DNA of 14,079 bases from Oxalobacteraceae bacterium (lineage in GTDB: Bacteria > Pseudomonadota > Gammaproteobacteria > Burkholderiales > Burkholderiaceae_D): NCBI GenBank assembly GCA_027485535.1, contig JAIXQV010000118.1:1-14079 (forward strand). The letters run 5' to 3'. Shown here one piece after another: positions 13,452 through 14,079 of the stretch (positions are counted from its first letter, which is position 1; each line of letters begins with the position of its first letter). The notes under the pieces are model-generated. The model was not told where the DNA came from, ran no database searches, and worked only from the letters and a program-made list of their open reading frames with translations. The translations under genes were made by a program, and so were the position numbers.

Positions 13452-14079
13452 GCTCAGTTCTCCAAACAACAACGATACGTTTGCCTTGAACGGCTAGGCG
13501 AGGATGATCATTTTCCAGCGGCGTACTGCGTAGATCGACATGACGAAAACTGCGCCCATCATCATCAGATACCCAAGCGCGCAGGTGCGTACGCTCACCA
13601 TCGAATACCCGCCAGACGATGACGACACGGCTACCAACACTCGCCACATCGGCATGGTCAGCTAATTGATCCGGCAATTCAATTGCTTCACCCAGAGGCC
13701 GGCCTTCCTGATCCAGCTTGCCGTATCGGGCTCGTAACTTACCCGCACGATCCCCAAACCAAACCGCGTGGTATCCACCCGTGTTGGCAATGGCGAGGCC
13801 CGGGCCGTGGTGGGGGCACGCCTTCAATATCCATTGATCGGTACTCGCCCTTTGCATTCCAGACGCACCCGCACGTGAGATGCGAGCAAATGCATGATCT
13901 CTGACACTACCGGGGAACACATGCCGCCACATGACAGCAATACCTTGCTGAGGCTCGCTCACCATAGCGATACGACAGCACTCGCAGCTGTAGTCGGCCA
14001 ACTTGGTGTCGGGTCCGAAGGTTTTTCCGTTATCGACTGATACGTTGTAGTAGACAGCCGCACCGGGGTAGGCGTCCGG
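13423..14079 (-). CDS. Asp-box (BNR/sialidase-fold) protein, C-terminal part
   Basis: The gene continues past the right edge; 218 residues are visible and the frame is open to base 14079. Two Asp-box type motifs are seen, SVDNGKTFGP near the visible start and SDDDGRSFRH near the end. These are the S-x-D-x-G-x-x-F/W turns of sialidase-like beta-propellers. Between them are a cysteine cluster YSCECCRIAM, MWRHVFPGSVRDH, a CPHHGPGL segment and repeated short VVIVWR-type strands. Annotation pipelines usually call such proteins exo-alpha-sialidase-like, but I see no proof of sialidase activity. It ends inside the start of the thioredoxin-like gene, a 29-base overlap that argues for translational coupling. 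The N-terminus, and whether a signal peptide is present, lie outside the window. Confidence 0.7.
   Translation of the reverse strand, partial: PDAYPGAAVYYNVSVDNGKTFGPDTKLADYSCECCRIAMVSEPQQGIAVMWRHVFPGSVRDHAFARISRAGASGMQRASTDQWILKACPHHGPGLAIANTGGYHAVWFGDRAGKLRARYGKLDQEGRPLGEAIELPDQLADHADVASVGSRVVIVWRVFDGERTHLRAWVSDDDGRSFRHVDLRSTPLENDHPRLAVQGKRIVVVWRTEHETYVEDLR

Noticed and set aside
13452..13472. Start at 13472 for the thioredoxin-like gene
   Set aside because: The start at 13451 has GGAGA seven bases upstream and gives a clean signal peptide; the longer form puts acidic residues ahead of the signal peptide.
1..14079. Mobile element, prophage, CRISPR array, tRNA or toxin-antitoxin module
   Set aside because: I found no transposase or integrase domain, no terminal inverted repeats with target duplication, no spacer-repeat array and no tRNA-like cloverleaf. 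The 11-bp repeats at 11261-11337 are contiguous and too short for a CRISPR array.

Overview
The window looks like ordinary chromosomal DNA from a betaproteobacterium, most likely Burkholderiales. The clues are a GC content in the mid-fifties by eye, the bpt-pyrD pair at the left end, and proteins that read like that group's versions of LutABC, PbpG, FdxA and the TrxB-like ferredoxin-NADP reductase. I see no transposase, phage gene, integrase, CRISPR array, tRNA or rRNA, and no toxin-antitoxin or defence module. The assignment to a group rests on recalled protein families, not on a search.

Layout. Positions 1-2356 (+ strand) hold the end of an aminoacyl-tRNA-protein transferase (bpt), the quinone-linked dihydroorotate dehydrogenase (pyrD) and a Tas-type aldo/keto reductase. 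Positions 2383-4934 (- strand) hold a tight lutA-lutB-dgkA operon. A divergent IclR-family regulator (5117-5905, +) faces it across a 182-base intergenic region that carries a palindrome inside overlapping candidate promoters. A strong hairpin terminator at 5925-5953 separates the regulator from a run of - strand genes: pbpG, a nitroreductase, a class II histone-deacetylase-like hydrolase and a stand-alone MoCF/CinA N-domain protein. From 10038 come an FKBP prolyl isomerase (+) and, convergent with it, lutC (-). An unusually repeat-rich, gene-free stretch (11129-11477) follows. It leads to fdxA and a TrxB-like ferredoxin/flavodoxin-NADP reductase (+). A second strong terminator (12960-12988) ends that pair. 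The right edge holds an exported thioredoxin-like protein overlapping the end of an Asp-box (BNR, sialidase-fold) protein that runs off the window (-).

How the genes work together. LutA, LutB and LutC together form the iron-sulfur/flavin-independent L-lactate oxidation complex. Here lutC is separated from lutAB by about 5.5 kb and five unrelated genes, and dgkA takes the third position of the lutAB operon. The IclR regulator is the obvious candidate controller of lutAB. FdxA and the reductase form a plausible NADPH-to-ferredoxin electron transfer pair. The remaining genes are single-gene housekeeping or accessory functions. I did not find a convincing novel multi-gene system. The most interesting unexplained signals are the 11-bp tandem repeats and a separate 15-16 bp direct repeat upstream of fdxA, the operator-like palindrome between the divergent lut and iclR promoters, and nested inverted repeats ahead of the nitroreductase gene.
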